Shown: piece by piece, positions 5,216 through 5,401 of the stretch
How the letters are laid out: every line of letters begins with the position of its first letter
Position numbering within the stretch: position 1 is the stretch's first letter
DNA from: DUZB01 sp964407525
Lineage (GTDB): Bacteria; Desulfobacterota; DSM-4660; Desulfatiglandales; Desulfatiglandaceae
DNA length: 5,401 bases
NCBI GenBank assembly: GCA_964407525.1
Contig: CAYOWC010000322.1
Coordinates: 1-5,401, forward strand
Direction of reading: 5' to 3'
The notes under the pieces: model-generated
What the model was told of the DNA's origin: nothing
Seen by the model: only the letters and a program-made list of their open reading frames with translations
Database searches by the model: none
Program-made: the position numbers and the translations under genes

Positions 5216-5311
5216 GCATAACCCAGCGCTGCACCGGACGTCTGAACGTTCTGCGGTCCCGGCGGGGGCCGGCGGGGGCCGGTGGTTGCGCTGGTGAGCT
5301 TAATGTTATTC
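5216..5311. repeat. attC-like recombination site (96 bp)
   Basis: The layout matches an integron attC. R'' is GCATAAC (5216-5222), then a five-base spacer, then L'' GCTGCACC (5228-5235). After a 57-base central part come L' GGTGAGC (5293-5299), a five-base spacer and R' GTTATTC (5305-5311). L'' has one base more than L', as expected for the extrahelical base. R' deviates from GTTRRRY at two positions. A competing stem also exists: CCAGCGC with GCGCTGG (5223-5229, 5288-5294) and CACCGG with CCGGTG (5232-5237, 5279-5284). The centre holds a tandem GGCGGGGGCC duplication (5261-5280). It begins 37 bases after the toxin stop, the normal place for attC in a cassette. No integrase is in the window, so the call is structural. 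Confidence 0.5.
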
Positions 5312-5401
5312 AAATCAAGATATTTCCAGCAGGCTTTGGATCTTGGTGAATCTGTGTTTACTGCTATATCACAACCAGCGCAAACATTGCCATATGAGCT
5401 C
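5303..5401 (+). CDS. Possible start of an unidentified gene, running off the window
   Basis: From ATG at 5303 the frame stays open for 33 codons to the window edge; the other plus frames near it close quickly. GGTGAG (5293-5298), part of the attC-like arm, lies four bases upstream and could act as a ribosome binding site. The visible peptide (beginning MLFKSRYFQQALDLG) matches no family I recognise. A start codon inside the attC-like right arm is unusual, so the true start may lie elsewhere or the frame may be chance. Confidence 0.3.
   Translation, partial: MLFKSRYFQQALDLGESVFTAISQPAQTLPYEL

Overview
The window looks like chromosomal DNA of a Gram-negative bacterium, most likely a deltaproteobacterium (Desulfobacterota). 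The reasons are two lipoprotein hydrolases with type II signal peptides, a GEMM-I (cyclic-dinucleotide) riboswitch in a form I associate with Geobacter-like organisms, and a DUF433/DUF5615 toxin-antitoxin pair flanked by attC-like sequence. No rRNA, tRNA or CRISPR array is visible, and the species cannot be named from the sequence.

The left half (1-3545) is read on the minus strand. In transcription order it holds: a weak promoter-like pair near 3580-3552; a GEMM-I aptamer (about 3507-3386) whose 3' strand is shared with an intrinsic terminator (3402-3342); a GIY-YIG nuclease gene (3156-2868) broken by a frameshift and bracketed by 30-bp perfect inverted repeats; a 704-residue lipoprotein of the beta-lactamase/serine-hydrolase family with a C-terminal PPC-like domain (2591-477); a very small signal-peptide-like ORF (450-346); and the N-terminus of an esterase/PHB-depolymerase-like lipoprotein that runs off the window (190 to before 1). 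The simplest reading is that the riboswitch once led directly into the hydrolase operon and that the repeat/GIY-YIG module (about 2838-3203) was inserted into the leader later. The riboswitch is predicted to be an ON switch, because the terminator needs bases that the ligand-bound aptamer keeps.

From about 3546 to 4517 I find no convincing gene. The first 800 bases are AT-rich with a few small palindromes and short direct repeats. From about 4345 the base composition becomes more GC-rich.

The right part (4518-5401) is read on the plus strand. It contains a two-gene module, a DUF433 antitoxin and a DUF5615 PIN-like toxin joined by an ATGA overlap. The module lies between two copies of a 22-bp sequence, 4518-4539 and 5288-5309, spaced 770 bp apart. 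The second copy is the right arm of a 96-bp attC-like hairpin (5216-5311). This suggests an integron gene cassette, although no integrase is in the window. A short open frame runs off the right edge.
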